From contig NZ_JBHSNF010000001.1 of assembly GCF_042657065.1 (NCBI RefSeq), forward strand, positions 1,364,001 to 1,428,000: a stretch of 64,000 nt of DNA, given 5' to 3'. Below are positions 15,827-25,247 of this stretch, piece by piece (the first letter of the stretch is position 1; the number at the start of each line of letters is the position of its first letter). Below the pieces are notes generated by a model. It searched no databases, was not told where the DNA came from, and saw only the letters and a list, made by a program, of their open reading frames with translations. The position numbers and the translations under genes are program-made. The DNA is from Rhodanobacter ginsengisoli (lineage in GTDB: Bacteria; Pseudomonadota; Gammaproteobacteria; Xanthomonadales; Rhodanobacteraceae).

Positions 15827-17476
15827 TCAGGCAGCTGGGGGGCGCTGCTTGCGGGCGCGTTCGGCCACCAGGTCGATCGCGGGCCGGAAACTGTCCGCAC
15901 GCGCCGCGCGCCACCATGGGGCGTAGACGGTTTCTTCCGGCGCCTCCAGCAGCACGCCTTCCGGCAGGAAGGTCTTGATCTCGTCGATCGGCAGCGCCTT
16001 TTCCGGTCCGACGCGATGGATCAGGTGGTGGGGTGCGAGATCGCGTGGATGCTCGAGGCCCACTGCCGCGACGATATGCGCCAGCGATTTCAGCGTCTCA
16101 GCATGGAAGCGCGCGGCGCGCGGGCCCTGCACCGCGGGGATCAACCCGCGCTGGCGCCCGGCGTCCTGGGTGGTGACGCCGGTCGGGCAGGTGCCCAGGT
16201 GGCAGCGCTGCGCCTGAATGCAGCCGACCGAGAACATGAAGCTGCGCGCCGCATTGCACCAGTCGGCGCCTTGCGCCAGGTTGCGCGCCAGGCCCATGCC
16301 CGAGTAGATCTTGCCGCTGGCCGCCAGCCTGATCCTGTCTTTCAGGCCCGCGCCGACCAGCGCATTGCGCATGACCACCAGCCCCTCGTCCAGCGGCATG
16401 CCGACCCAGTCGGAGAGTTCCAGCGGCGCGGCGCCGGTGCCGCCCTCGCCGCCATCGACCACGATGAACTCGGGGGTGATGCCGGTTTCGAGGATCGCCT
16501 TCATCAGCGCGAACGGTTCGTGCATCTGGCCGATGCACAGCTTGATGCCGACCGGCTTGCCGCCCGACAGCTCGCGCATCCTCGCGGCGAACTCCAGCAG
16601 TTCGATCGGCGTGGAAAATGCCGAGTGACCGGCCGGGCTCAAACAGTCCTGGTGTGCGGGCACGCCGCGGATGCGGGCGATTTCCTCGCTGACCTTGGCC
16701 GCCGGCAGCAGCCCGCCATGGCCGGGTTTGGCACCCTGGCTCAGCTTGATCTCGGTCATCTTCACCGCGTCGTGCGCGGCCTTGTCGGCGAACTGCGCAG
16801 GGTCGAAGCGGCCGTGTTTGTCGCGCGCGCCGAAGTAGCCCGAACCCAGCTCCCACACCAGGTCGCCGCCGTGGCTGAGGTGATGCTCACTGAGGCCGCC
16901 TTCGCCGGTGTCGTGATAGAAGCCGCCCAGCTTCGCGCCCAGGTTCAGTGCCTTGACGGCGTTGGCCGACAGCGCGCCGAAGCTCATCGCGGAAATATTC
17001 AGCACCGAGGCCGAATAGGGGCGTGCGGTCTGCGCGTTGCCCACCGTGATCCGCGGCGATTCGTCCGGTGCTTCGCCGGGTTTGATCGAGTGGGCGAACC
17101 AGTGGTACTGCGGGTCGTCGGTGCGACGCTCGGTACCGAATGGATGGGTGTCGGTCTGTCCGGTGGCGCGGGCATGCACCAGGTTGCGCGCCTCGAACGA
17201 AAACGGGGTGCCGGTGAGGTCGTCCTCGACGATGTAGGCGCGCAGATAAGGGCGCAGATCGTAGAACAGCCAGCGTATCCGTGCAGCGACGGGGTAGTTG
17301 CGGAGGATCGTCCATTTCCGCTGGGTCCAGTCGTAGATGCCGAGCGCGAGGATCGGCACGGTGAGGATCAGTGGCCAGTACCAGGCCGGGGACACGAGCC
17401 AACCCATCAGCACCAGGGCGATCGACAGCAGCAGGGCCGCGACGGGCACGATGGTGCGTTTGAGCGTATCGAGCAT
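15827..17476 (-). CDS. FMN-binding glutamate-synthase-family protein
   Basis: A 549-residue protein with two N-terminal membrane helices (residues about 10-50) followed by the FMN/iron-sulfur barrel of glutamate synthase large subunits, but no glutaminase domain. The FMN-binding signature DGGEGGTGAAP and the 3Fe-4S cysteines in VGCIQAQRCHLGTCPTG are intact. Proteins of this form (GltB-domain membrane proteins) are widespread but their reaction is not settled; they may be membrane dehydrogenases. Pairing with a PoxB-type quinone enzyme in one operon suggests electron flow at the inner membrane. It is first in the operon. Confidence 0.85.
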   Translation of the reverse strand: MLDTLKRTIVPVAALLLSIALVLMGWLVSPAWYWPLILTVPILALGIYDWTQRKWTILRNYPVAARIRWLFYDLRPYLRAYIVEDDLTGTPFSFEARNLVHARATGQTDTHPFGTERRTDDPQYHWFAHSIKPGEAPDESPRITVGNAQTARPYSASVLNISAMSFGALSANAVKALNLGAKLGGFYHDTGEGGLSEHHLSHGGDLVWELGSGYFGARDKHGRFDPAQFADKAAHDAVKMTEIKLSQGAKPGHGGLLPAAKVSEEIARIRGVPAHQDCLSPAGHSAFSTPIELLEFAARMRELSGGKPVGIKLCIGQMHEPFALMKAILETGITPEFIVVDGGEGGTGAAPLELSDWVGMPLDEGLVVMRNALVGAGLKDRIRLAASGKIYSGMGLARNLAQGADWCNAARSFMFSVGCIQAQRCHLGTCPTGVTTQDAGRQRGLIPAVQGPRAARFHAETLKSLAHIVAAVGLEHPRDLAPHHLIHRVGPEKALPIDEIKTFLPEGVLLEAPEETVYAPWWRAARADSFRPAIDLVAERARKQRPPAA

Positions 17477-17711
17477 GGTCGGTGGTTTTCCTTGAGCGTG
17501 ATGGAGAGCGAAATGGCGGCGCTGTCTGCATGCACGGGCGCCGCCTGGCAGTCGACTTCGACGGCACGGCAGCACGTAGGAATGGGTGTGTCGACAACCT
17601 GCCTTGACCAGGCAACGCTATATGCCGAGGCGTCAAGTTCGCGCGAAGCGGTCCGGGGAAACCCGCTCGAAACCGGAGCCGGAAGCCGGGGCGGATGGCA
17701 TTGAACGCCCT

Positions 17712-19433
17712 CTACCCGTCGACTTCCATCTCCTTTTCCATCGTGTGACAAACCCGGTTCCGCTCCAGATCCTTGGCCTGGTACATCAGGTGATCCGCTT
17801 CGGCGATCAGTGCTTCCAGAGTCTGTTGACCGGGGCGACGCTCGGTGACGCCGAGGCTGGCGGTGATCTTGATGCTGACGCCCTGGCGGATGATGCACAG
17901 GTTGGCGATGGCATCGCGCAGTCGCTCGGCCAGCGCGACGGCCTCGGCCAGACCGGTTTCCGGCAGCAGGACGATGAATTCCTCGCCGCCCCAGCGGGCG
18001 ATGATGTCCGAATCGCGGAGGGTCTGGTGCAACAGGTTGGCGGTCGCCTTGAGTACCTCGTCGCCACAGGCGTGCCCATGCGCGTCGTTGATGCGCTTGA
18101 AGTGGTCGAGGTCGAGCACGATGACGCTCAGGTGGCGATCGTTTCGGCGCGCGATGCTCCAGATGGATTCGCCGATGCTGTCGAAGGAACGCCGATTGTT
18201 GATGCCGGTGAGCGGGTCGAGCCGGGCCAGGTGCTCGGCCTTTTCCCGGCGCTCCTCGCCTTCGCGGAACTGGTAGGTGAGTGCCAGCGCGAGCAGGGTG
18301 GCATCCAGCAGCATGCCCGCTTCGGCGGCGCGGAAGGTCCAGTCATCGAACGGAACGATCCCGAGGACGGCCAGTACGGTAAGGACGTCACCCGCCATCG
18401 AACAGGCGGCGGCCAGCAGGAAATAGCGGCCTGCCGGCAGGCCGGCCCGCACCGACAGCACACCCAGTCCCAGCATGAGGACGGTGAACACGGTCACGAA
18501 AGCGAACGCCAGTACCAGCGCCGCGGACTGCCAGTCGATCAGGGCCGTGCCGACCAGTGCCAGCGCGCCGATGGCGATGCAGGCGAGGATGCCGCGGTGC
18601 AGGCGCGGGAAGTGCCGGTGCGTATCCAGGAAGTTCCGTGCGAACAGCAGCCCGCAGGACGCGCAAAGGATCATCAGCGTCGGCTGCGACCACTGCGTCC
18701 AGCCGGGATGGGTGGGCCAGAGCCACTGGAAGCCGTAGCCGGTGTAGGCCACGTTGGTCAGCATGAAGGTGGCCAGGTACAGCGAATACAGGCCGTAGCG
18801 GCTGGCGTGCATGCCGATGAAGAGCATCAGGTTGTAGGCCAGCAACGCGAACATGAACCCGTAGATGAAGGCGTAACTGGCCGATTCCCTGCCTTCGGCG
18901 GAGGCCGCCTGCGCGGGTGCCTGCAGCGAGATCGGCAGCACCATCGGATCGAAGGTGGCGATGCGAAGCATCAGGTCGCTGCGGCCGGGCGGCAGCCCGA
19001 CGTCGGCGGCGAACACGTGGCTGTCGATCGGCCGAAGTGCGAACGGCAGGCGGTCGCCCATTCGCCAGGTCGCCGTGGTCCGGTCGTCGTGGCGGACGTA
19101 GATGTCCACGTGATCCAGCCAGGAAATGCCGACGGTCAGCCGCCGGATCTGCGTGGCGGCGGCGTCATTGTCGATGCCGAGATGGATCCATACCGGCTTC
19201 GGCCCGATGCCAAACGTCAGTACGGGCTTGAGACTGGCGGTGAACGCGCCGTGCCCGTACGCGGACAAGGCCTGCTCGAGCGTCAGCGGCGCGGTCGTCT
19301 CCTGCAGGTAGCTGGTCGCCGTACCCAGCGGACGTCCGTCCATCTGCCGAAGCGTCACGGTGGCCGACAGGTTCCCGCAGACCAGCAAGAGCGCCAGCAG
19401 GAGCAACCGCGCGGAACACGTTCGAATTTCCAT
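17712..19433 (-). CDS. 7TMR-DISM diguanylate cyclase
   Basis: A 573-residue membrane receptor that should make cyclic di-GMP. Order: signal peptide (1-24); a periplasmic sensory domain of the 7TMR-DISM extracellular type (about 30-180); seven transmembrane helices (about 190-385); a GGDEF domain (about 410-570). The active-site motif is GGEEF near residue 482, and an RDSD inhibitory site lies five residues before it, so product feedback is likely intact. Sugar- or carbohydrate-like ligands are typical of the sensory domain, but the ligand is unknown. It lies downstream of an esterase on the same strand, 265 bases away. Confidence 0.92.
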   Translation of the reverse strand: MEIRTCSARLLLLALLLVCGNLSATVTLRQMDGRPLGTATSYLQETTAPLTLEQALSAYGHGAFTASLKPVLTFGIGPKPVWIHLGIDNDAAATQIRRLTVGISWLDHVDIYVRHDDRTTATWRMGDRLPFALRPIDSHVFAADVGLPPGRSDLMLRIATFDPMVLPISLQAPAQAASAEGRESASYAFIYGFMFALLAYNLMLFIGMHASRYGLYSLYLATFMLTNVAYTGYGFQWLWPTHPGWTQWSQPTLMILCASCGLLFARNFLDTHRHFPRLHRGILACIAIGALALVGTALIDWQSAALVLAFAFVTVFTVLMLGLGVLSVRAGLPAGRYFLLAAACSMAGDVLTVLAVLGIVPFDDWTFRAAEAGMLLDATLLALALTYQFREGEERREKAEHLARLDPLTGINNRRSFDSIGESIWSIARRNDRHLSVIVLDLDHFKRINDAHGHACGDEVLKATANLLHQTLRDSDIIARWGGEEFIVLLPETGLAEAVALAERLRDAIANLCIIRQGVSIKITASLGVTERRPGQQTLEALIAEADHLMYQAKDLERNRVCHTMEKEMEVDG

Positions 19434-19698
19434 CAGTGGTATCGGGCCGTCTCTGGTTTTCGCCGTGAGCGCCTGGCCGCTCCCGTGGAGTGCGGCCCGG
19501 CCTCATGATGAACGGCTGGGGGAGGGAGTTCAATGAAACAGCGCCGGAGGACGCCATTGGCTCCGTCCCGGCATCCTCGCCTCCGGGTTCTCCGGGGCTC
19601 CACCGGCCCGCGGGGCAGCCGGGTGTCCTTTCCGCCATGGCCTGGACGAGGTCGCCGCCGAAGGCGTTCAATATCGTCGCTGGCACGATGTTTCATGC

Positions 19699-20607
19699 TC
19701 AGTCCCGGACGATGCCGATCGTGCGCAGCCACGCATCGGCCAGTCGAGGCCACCCGCTAATCGGAAGCGGCGTGCGCCGCAGGCCGAACGCATGGCCGCC
19801 GTGGGCATACAGGTGCATTTCCGCCGGCACGTGCGCCTTCGCCAGCGCGGTGTAGTAGACCAGCGACTGGTTCACCCCATCCACGTAATCGTCTTCCGCC
19901 TGCAGCAGGAACGTGGGAGGCGTCTTGCCGGAGACCGGGACGTCGGGGTTCAGCTTGCCGTCGTCGGTCGCGAGATGCCCCGGATAGATCGCCATGGCGA
20001 AATCCGGGCGGGCGCTTTCCTTGTCGGCAGCGTCCACCGGCGGATACATGCGGTGCTCGAAATTCGTGCTGATTTCCGCCACCAGGAATCCGCCTGCCGA
20101 GAATCCCAGTACGCCCACCTTGTGCGGATCGACGTGCCACTGCGCCGCATGAAAGCGCACCAGCCCCATCGTTCTCTGGACGTCCTGCAACGACGGCACC
20201 GATGTCGAAAGATTGTGCGGACGGCAATCGCATTGCCAGACATAAGGGATGCTCGGCACGCGATACTTCAGCAGTACACAGGTGATGCCCCGCGACGTCA
20301 GCCAGTCGCAGGCCTCGGTGCCTTCGAGGTCGATGGCCAGGATATGGAAGCCGCCGCCCGGGAACACGACGACCGCGGCTCCCGTGTTTTTCCCCTTGGG
20401 CGCGTAGACCGTCATCGTGGGTCGGGTCACGTTGGTCAGCGCCCCCCGCGTGTCGGTTTCCGGCCCCGGGACGGGTTGCGCATCGGGCGCCGCTCCGGGC
20501 CATATCGGCATTTGCGTGTGCCCGGCGGCGGGCCGCCAAACCGTCGTCTGGGCATGCGCGCTCGTGCATGCTGCCAGCAACCCCAGGGCAATGGCCCACA
20601 ACTTCAT
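19699..20607 (-). CDS. Exported alpha/beta-hydrolase (esterase)
   Basis: A 302-residue serine hydrolase. The signal sequence ends ACTSAHA; the preceding LLAAC also fits a weak lipobox at Cys14, so it may be a lipoprotein. The oxyanion motif FPGGGFH and the nucleophile motif GFSAGG (Ser170) are clear, with DDYVDG and HGGHAFG supplying Asp and His. It resembles the BD-FAE/xylan-acetylesterase-like hydrolases found with plant polysaccharide genes. ATG 20607 (after GGAGGAG) is preferred over GTG 20610. A cytosolic role is excluded by the signal. Confidence 0.85.
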   Translation of the reverse strand: MKLWAIALGLLAACTSAHAQTTVWRPAAGHTQMPIWPGAAPDAQPVPGPETDTRGALTNVTRPTMTVYAPKGKNTGAAVVVFPGGGFHILAIDLEGTEACDWLTSRGITCVLLKYRVPSIPYVWQCDCRPHNLSTSVPSLQDVQRTMGLVRFHAAQWHVDPHKVGVLGFSAGGFLVAEISTNFEHRMYPPVDAADKESARPDFAMAIYPGHLATDDGKLNPDVPVSGKTPPTFLLQAEDDYVDGVNQSLVYYTALAKAHVPAEMHLYAHGGHAFGLRRTPLPISGWPRLADAWLRTIGIVRD

Positions 20608-20833
20608 CACACTCCTCCGTTCTGGCGCTCGGCCAGCGTCGTCGTTTCAAGTCGGGACATCGGCTGGAACTGCTCGTCCCGATCCTGCCTGTCGCATGTG
20701 GCCGGCGGCGGCCGTTCCCGTGGAGAAAATGTGCCGGTGGCCATGGGCGTCCGATGGACCCCGGGTTCGATGGTGTTAACGTCATGCCGTCGGTGCGCTC
20801 GACGCCGTGGATCGTGGCCTGGAGACTCCGCCC

Positions 20834-21502
20834 GTGTTCGACTCTGCCCTCCGCTTCATCCCACTGGCATTCGCTGCACTGCTGCCCGTGGTCAACCCGC
20901 TGGGTTCGGCGCTGATCCTGATGAGCATCGTGGGCGACGAGCCACCCGCGGTCTATCGGCGGCTGGCCTGGCGCATTGCATTGGGCATGCTCGGGTCTGT
21001 CGCGGTGATCGAGCTGCTGGGTTCCCTGATCCTGAAGTTCTTCGGCATCAGCCTGCCGGTGCTGCAGGTCGCCGGTGGCCTGACCCTGGCCGCGATGGGC
21101 TGGAGCATGCTCAATGCGCACGACCCCTCGCCCGGCGATGCCCCGGCCGCCCGGCCCGATGTCGACACGGTGATGAGCCAGGCGTTCTACCCGCTGACCT
21201 TTCCGGTCACCGTGGGCCCGGGCGTGATCGTGGTGGTGCTGACGCTCAGCGCGCATGCCGCCGGCCACGCCTGGCAGGCCAGCCTGTTGACGCATGCGGC
21301 GATCTTCGTCGCGGCGATCGTGCTGGCTGTGCTGGTGTTCTTCAGTTATGCGTATGCGCCCCGGCTCAGCCGGATGCTGCCGGGACATGCGATCAGCGGT
21401 GTGCAGCGACTGATCTCCTTCATCCTGCTGTGCATCGGTGCGCAGATCGCCTGGGGCGGCATGGCCACGTTGTTGCGTTCGCTGCAGGCGTTGCCGCACT
21501 GA
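20834..21502 (+). CDS. MarC family integral membrane protein
   Basis: A 222-residue inner-membrane protein of the MarC/UPF0056 family with about six hydrophobic helices. Family marks are LLPVVNPLGSALILMSI near the start, the LKFFGISLPVLQVAGG region and the PLTFPVTVGPGVIVV motif. The function of the family is not established; the early link to multiple antibiotic resistance was not borne out. I use GTG 20834, which has GGAG nine bases before it; GTG 20807 is an alternative without such a site. It is divergent from the esterase. Confidence 0.88.
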   Translation: MFDSALRFIPLAFAALLPVVNPLGSALILMSIVGDEPPAVYRRLAWRIALGMLGSVAVIELLGSLILKFFGISLPVLQVAGGLTLAAMGWSMLNAHDPSPGDAPAARPDVDTVMSQAFYPLTFPVTVGPGVIVVVLTLSAHAAGHAWQASLLTHAAIFVAAIVLAVLVFFSYAYAPRLSRMLPGHAISGVQRLISFILLCIGAQIAWGGMATLLRSLQALPH

Positions 21503-21600
21503 AATCGCCCGGGTTCGGGGCGTGCTCCGAACGGGGACCGGGCTGCCCTTTTTCCGCTAGGCTCTGGTTCCCGACGATACTTCCCGCCCGAGGCTGTGTG

Positions 21601-22467
21601 ATGACCCTGCGCCACTGGTGTTCCATGTTTTTCTGCGTCCTGATGCTGGGTGTGGCGTGCCCGAGTTCCGCGACCGACGCGCCGCTGCGCGTGATGACGT
21701 TCAACGTCCGCGTGCCGGCGGACACCGACATGAACGCGTGGGTGCATCGGCGCGACCTGCTGGTGCAGGTGGTCAAGGCGCAGCATCCGGACGTGCTTGG
21801 CACGCAGGAGCTGACCCAGGAGCAGGGCGAGTACATCGCCGCCCATCTGCCCGGTTATGCCTGGTTCGGCCAGGGCAGGGACGGCGGTACGAAGGGCGAG
21901 CACATGGGCGTGTTCTATCGCACGGACCGGTTGAAGGTGCTGCGTTCCGGGGACTTCTGGCTCTCCGATACGCCGGATGTGCCCGGCAGCAGGACCTGGG
22001 GTCAGCCGTATCCGCGCATGGTCACCTGGGCGCGGTTTCGCCTGCGCCATGGCGGTGGCACGTTCGATTACTTCAATACGCACTTCCCCTACCGGGACGA
22101 GGATGTCCGCGCGCGCATGCTCAGCGCGGACGAGATCATGCAGCGGATCGGCAAGCTGCCATCGACGACGCGGGTGATCCTGGCCGGGGATTTCAATTGC
22201 GGCCCCGACAGCCCGGTGCACGCGAAGCTGACCCGGACGCTGCACGATGCGTGGGCCGGTGCGACTTCGCGATCCGGCCCGGCGAAGACGTTTCACAACT
22301 TCACCGGCAATCCCGACCGGCGGATCGACTGGATCCTGACCCGCGGCTTCACCACGCGCGCCGTAAGCACGGTCACCACGCACCAGGGTGCGAGCTATCC
22401 GTCCGACCATTTTCCGGTGGTGGCCGAGCTCGTGCCCCAGCGCAGGACCGCCCGGGCGGGGCGCTGA
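21601..22467 (+). CDS. Exported endonuclease/exonuclease/phosphatase-fold protein
   Basis: A 288-residue protein of the endonuclease/exonuclease/phosphatase superfamily. Residues 1-25 are a signal peptide ending SSA, so the enzyme acts outside the cytoplasm. Catalytic motifs are in order: MTFNVRV (Asn), LGTQELT (metal-binding Glu), YFNTHFPY (His), LAGDFNCGPDS (Asp and Asn), RIDWIL and SDHFPV (final Asp-His). Secreted members act as nucleases, phosphodiesterases or sphingomyelinase-like enzymes; length and context do not decide. It follows the MarC gene by 98 bases. Confidence 0.85.
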   Translation: MTLRHWCSMFFCVLMLGVACPSSATDAPLRVMTFNVRVPADTDMNAWVHRRDLLVQVVKAQHPDVLGTQELTQEQGEYIAAHLPGYAWFGQGRDGGTKGEHMGVFYRTDRLKVLRSGDFWLSDTPDVPGSRTWGQPYPRMVTWARFRLRHGGGTFDYFNTHFPYRDEDVRARMLSADEIMQRIGKLPSTTRVILAGDFNCGPDSPVHAKLTRTLHDAWAGATSRSGPAKTFHNFTGNPDRRIDWILTRGFTTRAVSTVTTHQGASYPSDHFPVVAELVPQRRTARAGR

Positions 22468-22606
22468 GCGCACTTCGCAAACAGTCGGCGCCGATGCCGG
22501 TTTCGCCCAGGGCCGGTGAGTCGGCGCGGCCTGCCGGACCCGGGTCATCTCAACCGCCCCCGTGTTCAACTGCCAGCTTCGGTCATGACCATCCGGGCCG
22601 CCACGC

Positions 22607-22632
22607 AAAAAACCGGGGCGCCGAAGCGCCCC
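22607..22632 (-). terminator. Rho-independent terminator of the YkvA-type gene
   Basis: On the minus strand GGGGCGC, the tetraloop TTCG and GCGCCCC form a 7-bp stem followed by GGTTTTTT. A textbook intrinsic terminator 35 bases past the stop of the DUF1232 gene. Confidence 0.88.
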
Positions 22633-22666
22633 TTGCATCTCTCCGCACCGTGCCGATCGAGGTGGC

Positions 22667-23239
22667 TCAGCGCACCCTGAACAGCACCGGCGCCCAGCGG
22701 CCGCTGGCGTAGGACTCTTCGCGATTGCGATGCATGCGCTCGATCGCCTGGGCCCGGCGTGCTTCGGCCCACTCGACGCGGGTCAGCATCAGTCCGGCGT
22801 GGTCCACGCCGCGCCGGCTGGCTTCGTTGTCGCGCCATTTGCGGAAATCGCAGTAGGCCTCGATCTCGTGCTCGAGTTCGCGCACGCACAGCTCGATCAT
22901 GATCGCGTCGTCGAGGAAGCCCAGTATCGGGATGTTGTCGGGCAGCAGGTCATCGGGACTGGCGAAGTAGGCCAGCGCCGCCAGCACGTTGTTGCGGTCG
23001 GCGTCGGGCAGGGCGAAACCCTTGTCCTCGACCATCGCGATCATCGTGTTGAGGTGTTTGAGCCGGGTGCTGACGAAATCCGGCAGATTGCTGCTGTGGC
23101 TTTGTTCGAGCAACTTGCGGGCCGCGGCGATGATGGCGGCCTCGTCCTCATTGGCGACCGTCTTCTGGGCACCCTTGATGCCGTCGATGAAAAGCTTCAG
23201 GTCGGAATCGGTCAGCGAAATCGAGATGTCCAGACTCAT
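22667..23239 (-). CDS. YkvA/DUF1232 family protein
   Basis: A 190-residue protein whose middle part (LAALAYFASPDDLLPDNIPI, then LGFLDDAIMIELCV) is the DUF1232 signature, a short amphipathic hairpin found in YkvA proteins. No signal peptide or long hydrophobic helix is present, so it is probably cytosolic or membrane-peripheral. The C-terminal third is charged and Arg/Glu-rich. The function is unknown. It is convergent with the exported phosphatase-fold gene, and a strong terminator marks its end. Confidence 0.82.
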   Translation of the reverse strand: MSLDISISLTDSDLKLFIDGIKGAQKTVANEDEAAIIAAARKLLEQSHSSNLPDFVSTRLKHLNTMIAMVEDKGFALPDADRNNVLAALAYFASPDDLLPDNIPILGFLDDAIMIELCVRELEHEIEAYCDFRKWRDNEASRRGVDHAGLMLTRVEWAEARRAQAIERMHRNREESYASGRWAPVLFRVR

Positions 23240-23589
23240 GATTGATCACTCGCAAGGGGGCCTCAGGTCGGCTCGCAGCGTATGCCTGCGGCGGCAGGGA
23301 CGTCAAATGCAAGCGAACTGTCGGCGCCGGCCTGCCGGCGGCGGGATGGCCGACCCCAGCGGGCGCCGGCGGCCATCATCGATGGCGCCGCAAGGCGCCC
23401 AGCGGACGGGCGGCCTGTTGCGCGCGCCCGCCACCGTGTGGCGTGCCGACCCGCCCAGGATCGGCGCACCCGGCTTCCCGCCGGACAGGCAAGCGCTGGA
23501 AATGCTTCCATGAGCGACGCCGGGCAGGGATTCGGAACGCGCTCCACCCGGCCTTCCATCCCCTCGAACGGACCCCGACACCGGTCGGC
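23240..23589. other. GC-rich gap without a gene
   Basis: About 350 bases between the YkvA-type start and the end of the DUF3667 gene, both on the minus strand. I see no reading frame with protein-like sequence, no strong hairpin with a T run and no repeated motif. It should hold the YkvA promoter. Confidence 0.4.
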
Positions 23590-24606
23590 TCACGAACTGC
23601 CGAGGCTGATCAGCAGCGCAAACGCCATGCCGAATCCGATCAGCACGCTGTAGCAAATGCCGACGCCGGCATATTTCAGCGAAGTCATGAACCACCCTTG
23701 CCGATACACCCGCTTCTGCATGAGGAACAGGTAGGCGAGCATCCACAGCCAGGCCGCGGCATGCAGCCAGCCCAGTGGCGCGCCGAGCCAGGCGGCATGC
23801 TGTGCTATCCAGCCGCGCAGCAGATCCAGCGCGACCAGCACCAGCAGCGACAGCATGATGAAGGCGTGGCTGTGCATGGCCACGATCAGGTGTTCCATGT
23901 ACATCCGTCGCTTGAAGATATAGAAGACCTTCAGCAGCAACGCAAACACCGGCAGCAGCACGAACAGTACCTGCGGCGCGACCGCAAATACCCCGCCCAT
24001 GAGGCGCCAGGCCGCGGCCTTTGCGGCGGCGGCGTTGCCCGAGTTCATGTCGTGCAGGTTGTTGCGGGCGCGCTCGATCGAGTCGTTGAGCCACTCGTTG
24101 GCGAACGAAGGCAACCATCCGACGAGTAATGGCCTGGACTCGCGGTTCCACACGACCTCATCGTTGAACTTGATGTCGCCGTTCGCGAAATGGGTGTCCT
24201 GCGTCGTCGTCACGGGGGCCGAACTGATCGCGACACCGTGAATGGGCGGCGTCCGGAATTGCACGAGCGGGGTGGCGCTTGTGCGGATCGCGAGCTGGAT
24301 CGCGAGGAACGCGATGATCGCGAGAAAGAAGACCAGCCGGAACGGCGTCACGTAGCGGGCGCGTTTGTTGGCGAAGTAGTCCAGCGTGAGTTTCCCGGGC
24401 CGGAAGTACAAGGGCAGCAGCGTGTGCAGGATGCGTGCATCGATGTTGAGCAAGCTGTCCAGCACGTCGCCCAGCACGCTGCCAAAATGCCGTACCAGGC
24501 CTTCCACCGGTTGGCCGCAGGCGTAGCAATACTTTCCGTACAGCGGCGCGCCGCAATTGCCGCAGGTCGCGGGAGGAATCGGTGGCGGCGTGGACATCGA
24601 TGCCAT
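23590..24606 (-). CDS. DUF3667 domain membrane protein
   Basis: A 338-residue membrane protein. Residues about 15-36 are a zinc ribbon (CGNCGAPLYGKYCYACGQP, with two CxxC pairs), the usual opening of DUF3667 proteins, followed by a short helical segment and about five transmembrane helices (the first near VTPFRLVFFLAIIAFLAI). A soluble loop sits between the first helix and the rest. The role is unknown; members are common in Bacteroidetes and Xanthomonadales. ATG 24606 has GGGAG about ten bases upstream; ATG 24624 and 24597 are alternatives. Confidence 0.82.
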   Translation of the reverse strand: MASMSTPPPIPPATCGNCGAPLYGKYCYACGQPVEGLVRHFGSVLGDVLDSLLNIDARILHTLLPLYFRPGKLTLDYFANKRARYVTPFRLVFFLAIIAFLAIQLAIRTSATPLVQFRTPPIHGVAISSAPVTTTQDTHFANGDIKFNDEVVWNRESRPLLVGWLPSFANEWLNDSIERARNNLHDMNSGNAAAAKAAAWRLMGGVFAVAPQVLFVLLPVFALLLKVFYIFKRRMYMEHLIVAMHSHAFIMLSLLVLVALDLLRGWIAQHAAWLGAPLGWLHAAAWLWMLAYLFLMQKRVYRQGWFMTSLKYAGVGICYSVLIGFGMAFALLISLGSS

Positions 24607-24797
24607 GGAGGGATGTGCTCCCATGTTCGGTGAATTGCCCGGATGAGTGCGATTCTAACGATCTTTCAAGCCCGAAAAGGCCAGGGCGGCGGGCGTCCGG
24701 GGCGATCTGTCCGCGGGAGGGGGCCTTTCCACCGGCAAATCTGTCCCGATGGCGCCACCCGCTTGAGCCCTTCGCTCCCAGGTGGGACGATCCGCCC

Positions 24798-25247
24798 ATG
24801 ACCAGTCGACCCGCCACCGCGTTGCACTTGCGCGACCTCGCGCGGTTGCGTCGCGTGCGCGACCGGATCGACCGGGAGTATGCGCAGCCGCTGAATGTGG
24901 AGGCGCTCGCGCAGGGCGTGCACATGTCGGGCGGACACCTCAGCCGCCAGTTCAAGCTCGCCTTCGGTGAATCGCCTTACAGCTACCTGATGACGCGGCG
25001 CATCGAGCGCGCGATGGCATTGCTGCGGCGTGGTGACCTCAGCGTCACCGAGGTCTGCTTCGCGGTGGGCTGCTCGTCGCTGGGCACGTTCAGCACGCGC
25101 TTCGCCGAGCTGGCCGGGGTGCCGCCCAGCGTCTATCGGCGCGAGGCGTCGGCTGCGACGGCGGGGATGCCGTCGTGCGTGGCGCGGCAGGTGACGCGAC
25201 CGATCAGGAATCGAGAAGCGCCGGCCCCCGAGCCGGATCTAGCATGA
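24798..25247 (+). CDS. AraC-family transcriptional regulator, 149 aa
   Basis: A short AraC-type regulator made almost only of the DNA-binding domain, with two helix-turn-helix parts (LNVEALAQGVHMSGGHLSRQ and DLSVTEVCFAVGCSSLGTFS). The ligand-binding domain of classic AraC proteins is missing, as in stand-alone SoxS/Rob-like factors, so its activity may depend on its amount. It overlaps the VOC gene (ATGA) and is likely co-transcribed with VOC and DUF1801 genes, which it may regulate. The C-terminal 30 residues are low complexity. Confidence 0.87.
   Translation: MTSRPATALHLRDLARLRRVRDRIDREYAQPLNVEALAQGVHMSGGHLSRQFKLAFGESPYSYLMTRRIERAMALLRRGDLSVTEVCFAVGCSSLGTFSTRFAELAGVPPSVYRREASAATAGMPSCVARQVTRPIRNREAPAPEPDLA

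Noticed and set aside
15755..17704. Long plus-strand frame opposite the poxB and glutamate-synthase-like genes
   Set aside because: Same GC effect. The composition is rich in His, Arg, Gln and Ala, with no recognisable motif, and both minus-strand genes have clear active sites.
19757..21499. 580-codon minus-strand frame crossing the MarC gene and the esterase
   Set aside because: It runs through two genes on different strands and shows no domain or start signal. It is a shadow frame.
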